A DNA stretch of 64,000 bases from Dermanyssus gallinae (GCA_003439945.1 QVRM01005378.1:110001-174000); one strand, 5' to 3'. Counted from the stretch's first letter, positions 12,761-25,154 are shown. Translations and numbers: made by a program. Notes: generated by a model not told the origin, from the sequence alone.

Positions 12761-13078
12761 ACTCGTGAGCAGGAAGCGGGTCTTTTTTCACTATGACATT
12801 GCGATGATGTGTGTAGCATCAGTCGGAAGAATATACGGCTCGAGCTGGATATTTATTGAGCACCCACCATACTCTCCCGACCTTGTGCCTAAGACTGCCA
12901 CTTATTCCGTTTTCTCTTAAACGTTTTGACTCGAAAAAAAGTGTAGTCTCTCAAAAGGAAGTGAGGAACAACACTTCTTTGCCTTCAAGAAATATTACTT
13001 CTACAGAAAAGGGATCAAAAAGCTGGCTGGTCGTTGGCAATATGTCATTGAAAGATTACTATCCACTGAAGTCCACTA
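12761..13078 (+). pseudogene. Mariner transposase C-terminal relic
   Basis: A plus-strand frame contains EHPPYSPDLVPK, the PPYSPDLAP box of mariner transposases around the third catalytic aspartate. The usual D of the following APSD motif is lost. About 130 bases on comes RKGIKKLAGRWQYVIE, which matches the conserved end of the family (G-I-x-x-L-x-x-R-W-x-x-V-I). The frame shifts between these two blocks, and the N-terminal two thirds are missing. The younger mariner at 13081 sits immediately next to it, so this older copy may have served as its landing site. Confidence 0.75.
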
Positions 13079-13080
13079 TA

Positions 13081-13112
13081 CATAGTGTGTTCAAAACGTA
13101 TCGCGACTTTTG
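13081..13112 (+). repeat. Mariner terminal inverted repeat (left)
   Basis: The inner 28 bp (13085-13112) are the exact reverse complement of 14369-14396. The outer bases start CATA here, against CGAG at the other end. Confidence 0.95.
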
Positions 13113-13134
13113 TGTTTTTTCAAAAATTATTCAT

Positions 13135-14240
13135 TTATTCATGAATATCTATTTTGTCCCCTTCAAAGTAATCCCCATGAGATATTATACACTTGTGCCA
13201 ACGGTTTTTCCAATCTTCGAAGCACTTCAAAAAACCATTTTTTTTTATCTTGTTCAGCTCCTCCATCGATGCCGTCTTTATCTCGTCAAGCGTAGCGTAA
13301 CGTCGTCCTTTCATGGGCCTCTTCAGTTTAGGGAACAAGAAAAAGTCACAGGGGGCCAGATCTGGGGAATACGGTGGCTGCGGCATCATTAGTGTGTTGT
13401 TTTTGGCCAAAAACTCGCGCACAAGCAACGATGTGTGAGCAGGGGCGTTATCGTGGTGCAAAAGCCAATTTTTGTTCTTCCACAAATCCGGGCGTTTCTG
13501 GCGGATTGCTTCGCGCAAATTGCGCATAACTTGCAGGTAATATTCCTTATTGACCGTTCTACCCTGTGGCAAGAACTCATGATGCACCACGCCCCTGCAA
13601 TCGAAGAAAACTGTCAGCAAAACTTTAATATTCGATCGAACTTGGCGCGCTTTTTTCGGTCTTGGTTCGTGCGGCAGCTTCCATTGAGCTGATTGAGCTT
13701 TGGTTTCCACGTCATAACCATAAACCCACGATTCGTCACCAGTTATGACCCTCTGGAGCAAATTTGGGCGTCGCGGACAGAGTCCAACATCTCATTAGCA
13801 ATGTTCATGCGATGCTGTTTTTGGTCGCAATTGAGCAATTTTGGTACGAATTTCGCGGCGACCCGTCTCATGCCCAAATCATTGATAAAAATCGAATGGC
13901 ACGAGCCAATCGATATGTTTAGGTCCTCAGCAACTTCTCTAACGGTGATTCGACGATTGGCCAATACCATTTTCTCCACTTCATTAATTTTTTCGTCTGT
14001 TGTTGAAGTGCTCGGGCGTCCGGCACGCTCTTCGTCGTTCACATCTTCTCGGCCTTCTGAGAACATTTTGTACCACCGATAAACGTTGCTTCGGTCCAAG
14101 GTAGCTTCTCCGTATGCCACAGTCAACATTCGGAATGCATCCGCGCACTTAATTTCGTTTTTCACACAAAATTTGATACAGGTTCTTTGATCAATTTTTT
14201 TGAATAGGTAAAAATCGAAGACGATCCAAAACACGTGCAA
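13135..14240 (-). pseudogene. Mariner transposase, one frameshift
   Basis: This is a cut-and-paste DDD transposase of the mariner family, in two overlapping minus-strand frames. Frame 14240-13743 has the N-terminal paired helix-turn-helix region, including NVYRWYKMFSEGREDV and GRPSTS, then the linker. Frame 13761-13135 has the catalytic core: GDESWVYGYD (first Asp), HHDNAPAHTS (second Asp) and PPYSPDLAPCDFFLFPKLK (third Asp), the D,D34D arrangement. The frames meet at about 13770-13785, just before the first catalytic Asp, where one base appears to be missing. The true start is uncertain because the first 20 or so codons of the open frame look unlike the family. No full-length protein can be made as read. 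A sequencing or assembly error is the alternative to a real mutation. Confidence 0.9.
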
Positions 14241-14368
14241 GCAAAGCAGCTGTCAACAATTAAGTGAACATTCAAAATGGCCGAGCTTGTCGGCATAAGT
14301 GAGAGACATGAGTACCAACATAACGCCACAAAAAATCGAAATTCGAATATACGTAACCCGCGAAAATT

Positions 14369-14400
14369 CAAAAGTCGCGATACGTTTTGAACACACCTCG
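14369..14400 (-). repeat. Mariner terminal inverted repeat (right)
   Basis: Partner of 13081-13112. It is adjacent to the transposase 5' end and followed by the duplicated TA target. Confidence 0.95.
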
Positions 14401-14426
14401 TATATGTATACATGTATATTAGATTG

Positions 14427-14429
14427 ACG

Positions 14430-14458
<29 letters not shown>
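14427..14458. repeat. (TA)n array beside the mariner
   Basis: A TA run about 25 bp beyond the right end of the mariner. Confidence 0.9.
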
Positions 14459-14461
<3 letters not shown>

Positions 14462-14950
14462 GGGTTTTTTTAATAGTCTAATATATGTAATAGAACATAA
14501 TAACAAGAGTGCTTAAGATATTTTAAAACTCATTTTCTATTCTGTTACAAATATAATGCCACTTCTTATAAAATAAAAAAACTTTAAGATAGCGACTTTA
14601 TTTCATGTTTACCAGCTGTATTTGGGGCACTATGTGTAACACGTTTTTACACATATCACGCTCATTTACCTTAATGCAAGCTTTAATGTTGGTCTTTAGT
14701 TTGGAAAAGTTTAACGGCATTAAACTGCACGATATTCATGACTTGTAAATGTCCCCTTTACGCGAGTTTATCCATCCGGGACATTTCATTCTCAAAAGCT
14801 CAATTGTCTCGCCGGCTGTTTGGCTTGTGGCACCAGCCTGTTGCAGCTGGAGTTAACTCGCATCCATTTCGTCCAACTATATATATATTTCTCTTTGGAA
14901 AATGTCTCAGCATCTCTAACTCTTCGCACTGTGACACACCAATTACTTCT

Positions 14951-15225
14951 ACACCAAGTCACCTCTAACCAGGTCGTTTATCTTGTCGATGAGTTCAGCC
15001 GAGGTTACAGTGTTGTCTGACCCCAAAAACTTCTGGCCTTCACAAACGGGCACTCCACTTTTTCACTGCCTTGTTGGACACACAGTATTTCCCGTATACG
15101 GCCAGCATAGGGCAATGAATATTAGCCAGTTGAACACGTTCTACACTCAGAAATCTGATAACACGCCGCTGCTTTTCAATCGTTGAATTTTGCAGTGAGA
15201 ACGCCATAACTACTGCGTCAGGTTG
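14951..15225 (-). pseudogene. Mariner-family N-terminal relic
   Basis: The minus-strand frame reads KQRRVIRFLSVERVQ then NIHCPMLAVYG and KKWSAR. This matches the first DNA-binding helices of SETMAR-like mariner transposases (RAVIRFL-x-E-G, EIH-x-R-M-x-x-VYGD, W-x-R-F). A frameshift near 15035 leads into EGQKFLGSDNTVTSAELIDK, matching the end of that region. No catalytic core was found downstream. Confidence 0.6.
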
Positions 15226-15516
15226 CCGGAATAGACAATGGCCTGTATTTATTTTCCATCCAGCAGGTGCCCGAGCAAGGCAGACGCTAGCGACCGCCAA
15301 ATAAACTAAACACTCTACACACATCATCTACACACTCTACACACCAAATACACACATTCTATTGGAAATTTATTTCATAACAACCCCCTCAATTGTGGCC
15401 CATTTATCTATGGACATAAATACGTGTAGGGTTTACATGGCATTAAGGGCAGAAATGCGTCGTATTTACTGTAGAACTTTTTGGAATATCTTACTCACGC
15501 AAACTGTGACGCTTGA

Positions 15517-16225
15517 GTGAAAATGTCAGAGTTAAATATGCATTTTCGGTATTTAATGATATTTTATTTCCGGAAAGGAAACAATGCAACCCAAGTTGTA
15601 ATTGAGATATGTAAAGTGCATAGCGGAAAGGCAGTAACAGATAGCCTAGTTCAAAAGGGATTTGTCTCATTTAGGAACGGCTACTTTGACGGTAACGACC
15701 AAGACCGGCGTTGTCCAAACAAGAACGTGGCTTTAGGATGAAAGCGAGCCCCAAGCAACTACCCTACCCGGAATTCATACAAAGAAAGTGATGTTAAGTG
15801 TTTGGTGGGATGTAAAGATGTTTCTTTTTAAGCTTTTATAACCAAACAAAATGATCAATACGATAAAATACTGTCCACAACTGGTCAATTTAAAGAGATT
15901 AGTTGGCCGGGAGCTGCTGAAATGGGCAAATAAGCGAGAAGTGACTTTCCACTACAGCAACGCAAGACCGCACCCATTCTTTTTCACCACCTGCGTACAA
16001 TTCGAACCTTGCTTTACCAAATCAGTATCTGTTTCGGACCCATCAAAACCACCATAATGGCAAAGAATTCGATTCTTTAGATGGCGTTGAAGCGTATAAA
16101 AACCATTACTTCGGAAACCAGGTATAGCTTAACAAAATTGGCAGTATAGCATTCAATAAATGCTTTCCGTTGTAATGACATGTGTTTTCAAAAATGGGTG
16201 AAAATTCCGACCGCACTTATGGATC
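15517..16225 (+). pseudogene. Mariner transposase relic (second copy)
   Basis: The frame 15517-15741 reads MIFYFRKGNNATQ and FVSFRNGYFDGNDQDRRC, matching the mariner N-terminus (M-L-F-E-F-R-K-G-N-x-A and F-x-R-F-R-x-G-D-F-x-L-x-D-x-x-R). Further on, CPQLVN and HYSNARPHPF match the R-P-x-L-V-N and H-D-N-A-R-P-H blocks, with the catalytic Asp replaced. Stops and frameshifts separate the blocks and about a third of the gene is missing. It ends near a TA array at 16230. Confidence 0.7.
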
Positions 16226-16226
16226 A

Positions 16227-16229
<3 letters not shown>

Positions 16230-16272
<43 letters not shown>

Positions 16273-16341
16273 ATAACTGTTTTAAACGTGATTAATATTT
16301 TATCAGAACAAGGAGGAGCACTAAACAAAATAACGTGGCAA

Positions 16342-16373
<32 letters not shown>

Positions 16374-16430
16374 GCAAAAGATAGAGAGATGACCCAAGAG
16401 CGAGTGAGGGAGAGAGAGAGAGAGGAAAAT
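16230..16430. repeat. (TA)n arrays and GA tract
   Basis: TA arrays at about 16230-16267 and 16344-16373, with a GA-rich run at about 16382-16425. Region 16430-17230 has no recognised gene. Confidence 0.9.
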
Positions 16431-17235
16431 AACAACCAGCCTGTCATGTGAAGGGAAACAGTAGTTCGAGTGGCAACAACATTCGAATGGTCCGTTTGAC
16501 GAGACCGCGCTGCCGTTATAGTAGACCACAACTACGGGCGTCACCACCTACTAGCTAGACCACCTGCGCCAGCCATGCCCCCCATCAGCGCGTCCGCGGT
16601 GCGCCAGCAGGCACTGCGGCAGAACTAACCGAGCGTTCGTTCGACTAACTGACGGAACGCTGCCCTGCCTGGATGGATGCGCACCTTGTACTCGAACTGG
16701 GGTGGAGTCAGGCGCGCTCGGTCGCCCAGCCATTCGCTCTCTCTGTGTGGCTCTCTCTCTCTCTCGCGCGCTTTATAAACTGAGCTCTTTGTTAAGCTCA
16801 TTTGTCGAGGGGTGGAGAAATGCCTTGCCATTCAGGTCTGACTACTACTACTACAATTGCTAATACTGCTGCTAGTCCAGCTTCTACTCGCCAGTCCATA
16901 CAACCACATTGTAAAGTGGTAAATACAAACTAGCGACAGATATGCGAACGAGCACATGAACGATGGACGTGAGTCGCGCTACCCTACGAGTCTGAACGAG
17001 AGTGAACGGTGAAGATGAGACCCTCCCAACATCACACACCCCGCCCAGTCACTCAGCTGGAGAGTAATCATACTCATAATAGCAACAACAAACATCAAGG
17101 CCACTGATCTCTAATTATTGGTAAGAATCATCGGTACGGACCACAAAAAATGCTGCATAATCTGTCTGACAGCTAACGCAAGTTAGCGAAAGACGAATAG
17201 TCAGGTTAAGGATCATATATAGTCGGTATGTTGTT

Positions 17236-17830
17236 ATGTCTTACGTTGAAGCTTCAACGAGCAGGTCCGTACAATTTTGCCATTGCGACCAGAAGTTCGT
17301 TTCAGAAATGTTGAGTGTCCAGCAAATTAAGGCCCGTTGGAAAATGTCCGAATTGGATTGCTTCAGGGATTACAGAAAACAAATCAGGGGTATATGGTTA
17401 CGACATCGAGACCAAAACCAAATCCTCCAAATGGTGAATTCAAGAAAAAAATCGATTAAATAAATTTAAAGCGAAATTTTAAAAGGATTGCACGGGAGCG
17501 TCTGGCGCAAGATGCCTTAACTTTAGGCAATCAACTCTTGAAACTCCCATCACGACAACGCACCGGCGCACACATCGTTACGGATTTCGGATATTTTGAT
17601 GCAAAATTTGATTTCCCCAACCTCCAAATTTCTGAACCTGGCTCCAAGCGACTTTTTACTGTTTCCACGGGTAAAACTATTAAAAGGGTAGTGTTTTAAA
17701 GCTAAAGAAGGGTTAAAAAATCGCAGGAGTTACTCAACGTGATTCCAAAAGACACTTAAAAAGTTTCGAAATGTGGGAAATAAGGTAGCTTTTTGTGATT
17801 ATAGATAACTGCTTTCGTATGTATATAAAC
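17236..17830 (+). pseudogene. Mariner transposase relic (third copy)
   Basis: Around 17392-17435 one frame reads VYGYDIETKTKSSKW, the block after the first catalytic Asp. Around 17540-17680 another reads HHDNAPAHTS and then LAPSDFLLFPRVK, carrying the second and third catalytic Asp of the D,D34D core. The intervening conserved block is deleted, several stops and frameshifts are present, and both ends are lost. It is more decayed than the 13-14 kb copy, and the sequence shows it to be a separate lineage. Confidence 0.8.
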
Positions 17831-17839
17831 ATTTAAAGA

Positions 17840-19670
17840 ATTATTATATCTACTAAAGAGGTTTCTGGAAAATGCACTTGTCGGGAGTCTAACCTGATAG
17901 CAAGGTGGTAATCATGATACAGCATGATATGTGGTAATTTTGCGAGCTTTTTTTTGCGAACTAAAAAGGTTACAGCTAGGGGATAGCGTTCTCTTTACTC
18001 ATATGTCAGCGCATCCATCCCGGAATAAAGTAACCCTGTTGCCTTTGAGCATAGAGAATAGGCGTGTCTAGAGAATAGGAGCGCCTCAGCAACTATTCCA
18101 AAAAGCAGAATTAAGGTTCTGCACCAGATCTCGGGCAGTGTGTTGAAGGATCTAGGCAAGTGCGGGCATGAATAAATTGCGCGGCTATTCAACGAACTTT
18201 TATGTATGTTCGGATATGAAAGCTTGTTTATCAAATAAAGAAACGGTAGACTATTCGTGATGAAAGAAACAAAATCGGTCAAAGTCAATCTAGCAACAAA
18301 TTGTCTACTACGATAACGGTGATGTCACTGCTGCACGACCATGGCATAGATGAAACTAAGATAATGGGCGAGATTTACTAGGGTTTTAGACCGGAGAGGT
18401 AAGTAGAGGCCATCTATATGTTCGCCTATGCTTTAGACTGTCGGAAATACAAGGCTCTTAAATTACCTGTATGTTTTTGTTTACTCAACTGTCTAACTTC
18501 GCATATGCTAAGCAAAACTGTGGAGTGTTATTGAAGATTTACCTAAAACAAATTTCGATCTAAACACTGGGTATGCTGTACAGATCCTGCCGGGCATGTT
18601 CGTTCAGTCCGGTCCTCGTTATGAGTTGTATGGCAAAACTCTAGAATAGGCTAGTACGGATGGCGCCGATGATTTGAAGCGTGTGTTCGAGGGAATTTCC
18701 AAAACGTGATGCAGAAAAGACTCTCCTAGTGACGCATGTGGGCTAGCGTCCTACATACTAGCAGCCTGTGCAACTAGAATGTGGGACTCACAAACCCACC
18801 GGAAGCCGGATTCCTCCCCGTCCTTCCAATCTCGGTAATACCTGGCATTTCTTCGAAGCCGTGGGAGAGGCGTCCTTGCCCACGGTTTCGAAGGCTTGGC
18901 CTGAAAATGCCCTATATCGCCTTAGTTCTGTCTCGTTCTCTCTCTGCACTCTTCTCTTACTTGTAGTTGCAAATACACGTATTTGTATTAGCATTACTTA
19001 TATGAAGTAAAAGTAGAAGATGTTGATGATGATGATAACGATGATTATGATGATACAGGCTGCGACGACAAATATAAAGATGATTATGATTGCTATTAGC
19101 CACGATGGTCGTACTTCTTCTTCTCCTGACAATAGCCAAGCCCGCGCCAGTCGTCAATGACCTGTGATTTGTTTACTTGTTGCTGCTATTGCTGCTGTCT
19201 GCGCTGTGTCATGCGATGAGTGGCTGAGATGAAGACGGTTGACGCCCACCACCCACCGCATGAGGTACATTGGCACGCCACGAAAGAAGGCCACATGTAT
19301 TTGCCGTTGCACGTCGATTGGCCGTCTCTAAACACACCCATCATCGAAGATGCCGGTCAGCGAAGAAGCGGACCGCTGAAGCCGGTCTTCGCCAGTTCTC
19401 GCAGTTCGAGGTCTCTCGTGTTGTCAATTATTCGGTGGGCGTGGCTCTGGCCACTGTACTCGTTGTCGTTGTCGTCGTCGTCGTCGTCGTCGACAAAGTT
19501 GTCGTTAACCTCGCCTGTCGCGTTATCCCGATTGGTATAATAACTCCAAGTACAATTTGCGCGATCTCTCTCTCTGTTGCCGCTTTCGTTTTCTATCCAT
19601 TCGCCTGATACGACCCTAGCGATACTGCCAGTCATCGCAAACGATTTATGCCTTGTCTTTTCTTTTATTT
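17840..19670. other. No gene recognised
   Basis: Contains a GATGAT-type patch near 19020-19055 and GTC triplets near 19460-19492. Open frames on both strands near 19220-19635 are repeat-driven. No domain or splice structure seen. Confidence 0.5.
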
Positions 19671-19677
19671 GGCATGG

Positions 19678-19793
<116 letters not shown>

Positions 19794-20889
19794 AATCATC
19801 CTATTTCACTCAATAGAGTATATAAAAGTTAACTTTTTTTTGTCTTCGTACACAGGGCCCTACGGAATAATGAAGTCATGATCATCGTACATGGTATCAA
19901 TAAAACACACTTCTTCTGCATCGTCTGCATCGTCTTGTTTACCGCTCCAGCGAGATGCAATTGGAAAGTGAGCGCGTTGTAGGTGTCGGGTAGTCAACTG
20001 AGTGAATACCAGTGTCAGTATTGCTGCGAACAATACTGACACAGTACTACTCATGCTCCTAACACAATACGCACGCACAGTAGTCCTCATGACATTTAGT
20101 ATTCAAACACACTAAGTGAAGATAGCCGTGCATAATGCTTCATGTGTTCACGTCACGACTATTGCACGCAGCTCTATCCCAAAGGTGGCATAACCCTAAA
20201 ATCTCTAGATTTTCAATTTCCTATGTGGCCTGTAGGTCTTGCCTCCCGATTGACTATCAATGGTCTCGTTGACTTCTTTAGCCGAATTCTAGCTACTTCC
20301 GGAGTGGTACTTTTACCGTATGTATATGTAGCAATTTCGCGCCCTAATTTAAAGACAAAAAACGCGCTTCAATTAAGTGCGAAACACTAGCAAAGCTTAC
20401 ATACATCAGCTTTGTAAGAGCGACCTTAACGTTAAGGAGCTGAATCGCCTTAGCGAGAGTCGAAAATTCGCGTTCAACAAAATTGCTAAACAACAGGTTG
20501 ATGGTACTACCACATTCGTAAAAATGTATAAACACGATTATTTTAAAGGCTCTTCCCCTTCCCCAATCGTTCAAGGCGTATATCAATTGGACAAGCTTGA
20601 GTTTCACTACAAATAATGGAAGGACCGACCGGAGCAGGTCCTGGGCAATATGTGACTGAAACCGCGTTTATAATCACAGTATATGTGCAGTATACAACAG
20701 CAACGAGCAGATCGGTACCATAACGGTAACGGCAGGATCAGCCTTTGCGCCGTCTTCATGCGCAGGGTTCACCCAGGCAGTGATGTAGAGAGACGGCACC
20801 CTCCTGGTTTCCCACATGGATCAAGCTCATCGGGTACGTTAGCTTGAGCGCAGTTTCAAAAAGAAGTTAACGAAAAACATTTTTACTAT

Positions 20890-21640
20890 GGCAGCAGCAT
20901 TACGTCGTTCTTTGGCTCTCATAGAAAAAGGTTATAGATAGATAAAAAAATAAAAATGTTTTCTTCACTAGACACCACACCCAGAACGCGCAAGGATGCC
21001 TTAAGTTTAATGTGTCTCCACAATAGGAACATTTTCTGGATTGTGGGCAAACTGACGGTTTTTTCTGCCGGGTAATTTTTCCTTTGCGGTGGTTGTCCTC
21101 TCGCCAGAGAAGAATAATCACGGCATGCTTGAGGAAATTATGCTTAAGGAAATCCAGGAATTCCCGTGTTGAGTACAACTGTTCGCTTTATTGGCCTCAG
21201 AAAAATTCGGTCTGTTTTTGTGCTATACGACTAATACCAGAGTCCTTGTGAACATTTGATCGAACGGTTGGCACGCCATAACACATTCAATGTAAGCTCA
21301 AGCTTCGAGGATCGGCCAAAATGCGCTTTTGCACTGCGCGAATTCTTCTTCTGGAGTCCTCGCGCATTCTATCGTAAATCTTCCTCTCTGCTAAGGAATT
21401 CGATTTTGCCACTTATACAGGCGCGTGCTTGGCCATAGATCATGTACTGTCAGTTTCGATAATCGATGAACATTTGCAATCTCATTAGCGGTCCGTCCGG
21501 CGCGAAGAGCGTGGACAATAGCTGATATTTGCTGAGCGTTCCTGAGACGCAATAGTTGCTTGGTTGGCCATGTTTAGCGTTTGTTTAGAGTCTGCTTCAA
21601 ATGGGCTCTCATTGGATACCAGACGTGACGCACGATTGCA
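20890..21640 (-). pseudogene. Tc1/mariner-superfamily transposase relic
   Basis: Read on the minus strand. Around 21555-21440 one frame gives AQQISAIVHALRAGRTANEI followed by SKLTVHDLW, a helix-turn-helix like that of Tc1/mariner-type transposases. Around 21060-20960 another frame gives NPENVPIV, and a nearby frame LRVLGVVSSE, matching the conserved block after the first catalytic Asp in this superfamily. The expected SDE box near 21120 is degraded. Multiple stops and frame changes show it is dead. The subfamily is not resolved. Confidence 0.5.
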
Positions 21641-21649
21641 TACTGGATA

Positions 21650-22960
21650 TGTTGTTCAGGAAACCCGCTAGAATTGGCAAGACATTTAGTGACACCACCA
21701 ACTATACCAACTTGTTTTTGTAGCAAAAGCTTTCCTTGGCCATGAGTGTCATGCACCAGCCTTGCGAACAGCAGTCCACGCAAGCATAATTAGAAGGAAA
21801 ACACCGAAACTCCACTCTGTCTGCATCTCACGGTGATGGGCCTCTAACGGCCCGGCATCAGCATAAGTCAGTTTATGGCGACCGGCCGGCCATGTGCACA
21901 ATCTGTAAATTGTACGTACATAGTTTCTAAATCGTGTGTAAGTACCGTTACGCGTGCCCTTTGACTGGATCACAACATTCTCGTTTTTCACGATCACCGA
22001 TTGCCCGAACCCCGTTTGTTTGAGAAATCTCGACGGCACCGAACTTACCTCTCTAGATGGACACCTGTTTGCGTCCTTAAAGTACATTTATTGGTCATCG
22101 TTTACTGTTCATATGCGGATTGCTCCATGTTTCGTTCCGTGACTAAGTACGTTTGTGCAGTCAGCTCTTATCTTTGGTTATATAGAGACCGTATACAAGA
22201 AGCTAGGAATGATTTGTGCTGTATTTGGTTTTATAGAGACCGTATACAAGAAGCCATTTATATTTAGCTACATATATATTCGATCGTAATGAACGTTCTA
22301 TTCGAAAAATACGATATGTTTGACGACATTTAGAACTACTATGTAGCATTTTCCGTAAGTCCACTAATATTATACTTTTTCAATTTTGTTTATACTCTGA
22401 CATGCCCATGTTTGATTCAAAAGCGAAATAGACAATAACACCATTCACAATGATTGGCGCTAAATATATAGAGACCGTCTCGGCGATATTCTCAGAGGCA
22501 TTTGATTCCCACGAACGGTTTGGTTTTAAGGGCGCGTTTTTGTCGTTAAGACAGTAAGGCGTTTTTCCATATTAAAATATATTATTTGCGTGGGCTTCTG
22601 GAACACGCTAGACAAGAGACAGTATGATTGAAAAGATCGTTTAATAATAGACCAACCTTGCTAAATAGCCGTATGATTCGGCTCTAATACCCGTCGCCCC
22701 CGGCGTCTTGTTGCCGCGCGTAAAGCGCAAAAGTGGTTCGTAAGAAGATCAAATTTGTCGTATTTTGCTGTACGAGTTGTGACAATATACCAGAGCTGCC
22801 GGTGCTTGTCGAGATGTCGTCGCCATCCTTGCAGAAACTTCTGCAATCAAATGCACTTTTTATATAGCGTAGAGTTAATTTTAGGTTTTGTAAATTCGTT
22901 TGGCGATTGAGTCGGCTTCATGCAAAAATCTGGTAAAAAATAATCTATACTGCCAGCTTG
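21650..22960. other. No gene recognised; short tandem duplication inside
   Basis: Within this AT-rich stretch a segment of about 30 bp containing AGAGACCGTATACAAGAAGC occurs twice, near 22172-22203 and 22226-22257. A shorter related piece (ATATAGAGACCGTCTCGG) lies near 22467. No gene seen. Confidence 0.6.

Positions 22961-22961
<1 letters not shown>

Positions 22962-22992
<31 letters not shown>
22962..22992. repeat. (TA)n array
   Basis: About 30 bp of TA. The 23.07-23.7 kb plus frame downstream (213 codons) has a hydrophobic start and proline-rich low-complexity sequence but no recognised domain, so I do not call it. Confidence 0.9.
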
Positions 22993-22995
<3 letters not shown>

Positions 22996-23797
22996 CTCTG
23001 GTAGCTCTGACTCGGCCAGCGTAACGACGCTTGCTCCAAGCTAACATGAGATGAACACGTTAACATCACTCGAATGGCACACTTCTTACTTGCCCTTCGG
23101 TCTCTTTGCGTCTGTATCACGCCCGCCATCCACTCGCAACTATTGAGCGTGAGGGTGGTCCGTCGTCCAGTCTTTCTACAGCCGAGAATGCGGTGGAACC
23201 CCCGTACAGGGCCTCCCTTTTCCTTCTCGTCGTGGAAGTCGCTTGAGTATGACGCCCCAAGCGACCGCAGCAGCTACGAGGCCGACGGAAGCTGGTCGTC
23301 CTACAACTGGTCTACTATTGCTACTACCGCATCAACTACGTCAAGTCAACCAGGTCACGGCTGTCCTGTACCCCCCCCACCCCCCGCCCTCCCGTTCCAC
23401 CCCCCGAAGGACCGCTGGCGCCTGCAGCAACGTCGACAACATCGATGGCGGTACGACCCCCGATGGTGGAAGCTCTCCTACTCATATCTAGCCGCACAGG
23501 AAAACTGTGCGCACAAAGCCCGCTGCGCCCGGTCAATTTCTGGCAAATTATTCACTAAATTGAAAACAACATTCAGTTTTGAATTCGAAGCGAGCTGGCG
23601 AAATAGCAACGACGAGAACGCAGGATGTCGCCCAGCCAGCCACCCATTCACGGCAAGCAACCACCGCGGCCAACAAACCATTCCAAACCGCACAGCCACC
23701 ATCACCTCTCCCTAAGGCAGCAGTCGAAAATCGCCCCTCTGCATCTCCATCTCACGGGCAATACAAGTGCCACTTGTTTTGCAATGGTGGCGTTAGT

Positions 23798-23822
23798 ATA
23801 TATATATATATATATATATATA
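23798..23822. repeat. (TA)n array followed by transposon-like end
   Basis: The TA run is followed directly by AGGGTGTTTCGTC, which resembles a Tc1/mariner-type terminal repeat next to a TA target. No partner end was identified. Confidence 0.5.
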
Positions 23823-24727
23823 GGGTGTTTCGTCTAAATTGGCACGCTTTTAGATTTCAATTCTTGTCGTATCAGAATGGCGCTCATCCGGTTGATGCGT
23901 AGCAGACGAAAGCTCATATCTAGTAGAACACGGCATACGTGCCACATACTGCAGAAGAATGCATCATCTTCGGAATAAGAGCGAAAAGCAGCTTTAGTAC
24001 GCGCCCTCCGCGTCGGACAAACCTGCAATTTCAAACTACCTTTTTATTTCATAATATGAAAAATAATAAATTTGTTAAAAACAATATGGATTTATATATG
24101 TATATATATATATAGGCAACGTCCCAATGATGGCTCATATCACACCACCGTTGTCATCGACGAGAGATGACGGAATCAAGAGTGACATTCACACTAAAAT
24201 GAGTTCACAGAGATTTAATGATCGATAGCATGCCTGCATTTCCTCATAAAGCACGTTCCTCTTACTTAGAGCAAACCTGAACAGTGAAGGTCGATACAGG
24301 CATACTTCATTTTAAATATTGTATAACAGGTAATTGGATGTAAGTAGAAATACTACTTCACCTGAGCGCATACTACATATTCAAATTATATAGTATGTAC
24401 CGACACGTGCATATGCGGGCGTCTATCTTAAGCTAAAAGCATTTAGACAAGAGCCAGAGGGATAAGTTCACGAATTTACATCCAAATATGACCAATTTTG
24501 AAAAAAAAACACTGGAAAATTAAATACATTGCGTTGGTTATCCGCATCAATTCTGTCCGTTGACGTTCGAGGCAGTAAGAGATCGTGGCCTCTTTACACC
24601 CAAACTGATTCAGCGTTTGGATGTAAAGATGCCTTAATCTTTCGACAGGAGATTCGAGATCATTCAAACTCTTGACTCAGAGGCTGACGCTTGACGTTCA
24701 ACGAGAAAATGCAGCAGCTGTTTGGGG

Positions 24728-25024
24728 CACTGGAGAACCCGCGACAACGCGCACGTGCAGCTGAAGGTAGCAGTTGTTCACTCTAAAGTGCTAACATGCT
24801 AAATAAAATACTATTAGTATAAATAGTATAAATAGGTATCAAAACGTTTTTATCCACCTATATATACATATATCTATATATATGTATATATATATGAGAG
24901 TCGATCAAAAAGTTCTGACACATACTTTTAAGCAATCATATTTATTCAATGATTTACTATATTAGCACTTTGGAGTGAACAACTGTCTCCTTCATGCGCA
25001 CGAACGTGCAGCCATGGGTTCTCT
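24728..25024. repeat. Inverted repeat pair around an AT-rich core (possible MITE)
   Basis: The left arm (about 24730-24805) and right arm (about 24955-25022) are imperfect reverse complements. They share the block AGTTGTTCACTC-AAAGTGCTAA and the outer GAGAACCC. The core holds TA-rich sequence and the phrase GTCGATCAAAAAGTTCTGAC, which resembles mariner ends. It could be a miniature inverted-repeat element about 290 bp long. No coding sequence is present. Confidence 0.6.
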
Positions 25025-25029
25025 AATCC

Positions 25030-25099
25030 ATATATATATATATATATATATATTTATTGGCATGTACATATACATATATATATATATATAGGCATGTGC

Positions 25100-25151
<52 letters not shown>
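25030..25151. repeat. Three (TA)n arrays with CATGTGCATATACA spacers
   Basis: TA arrays at about 25030-25054, 25074-25091 and 25106-25151, separated by near-identical GGCATGTRCATATACA spacers. This suggests local duplication. Confidence 0.9.

Positions 25152-25154
<3 letters not shown>

Larger units (their letters stand above)
13081..14400 (-). mobile_element. Nearly complete mariner element
   Basis: A 1,320-bp element, the normal size for mariner, flanked by TA dinucleotides at 13079-13080 and 14401-14402 as expected for TA target duplication. The terminal inverted repeats are 32 bp (13081-13112 and 14369-14400). They are identical over 28 bp and differ only at three positions near the outer tip. 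The transposase is on the minus strand and is broken by one frameshift. Intact ends and an otherwise open gene suggest a relatively recent insertion. Confidence 0.95.

Noticed and set aside
23074..23715. Plus-strand frame of 213 codons with a hydrophobic N-terminus
   Set aside because: It looks briefly like a secreted protein, but the rest is low complexity with Pro and Arg runs. There is no cysteine pattern, domain or splice support.
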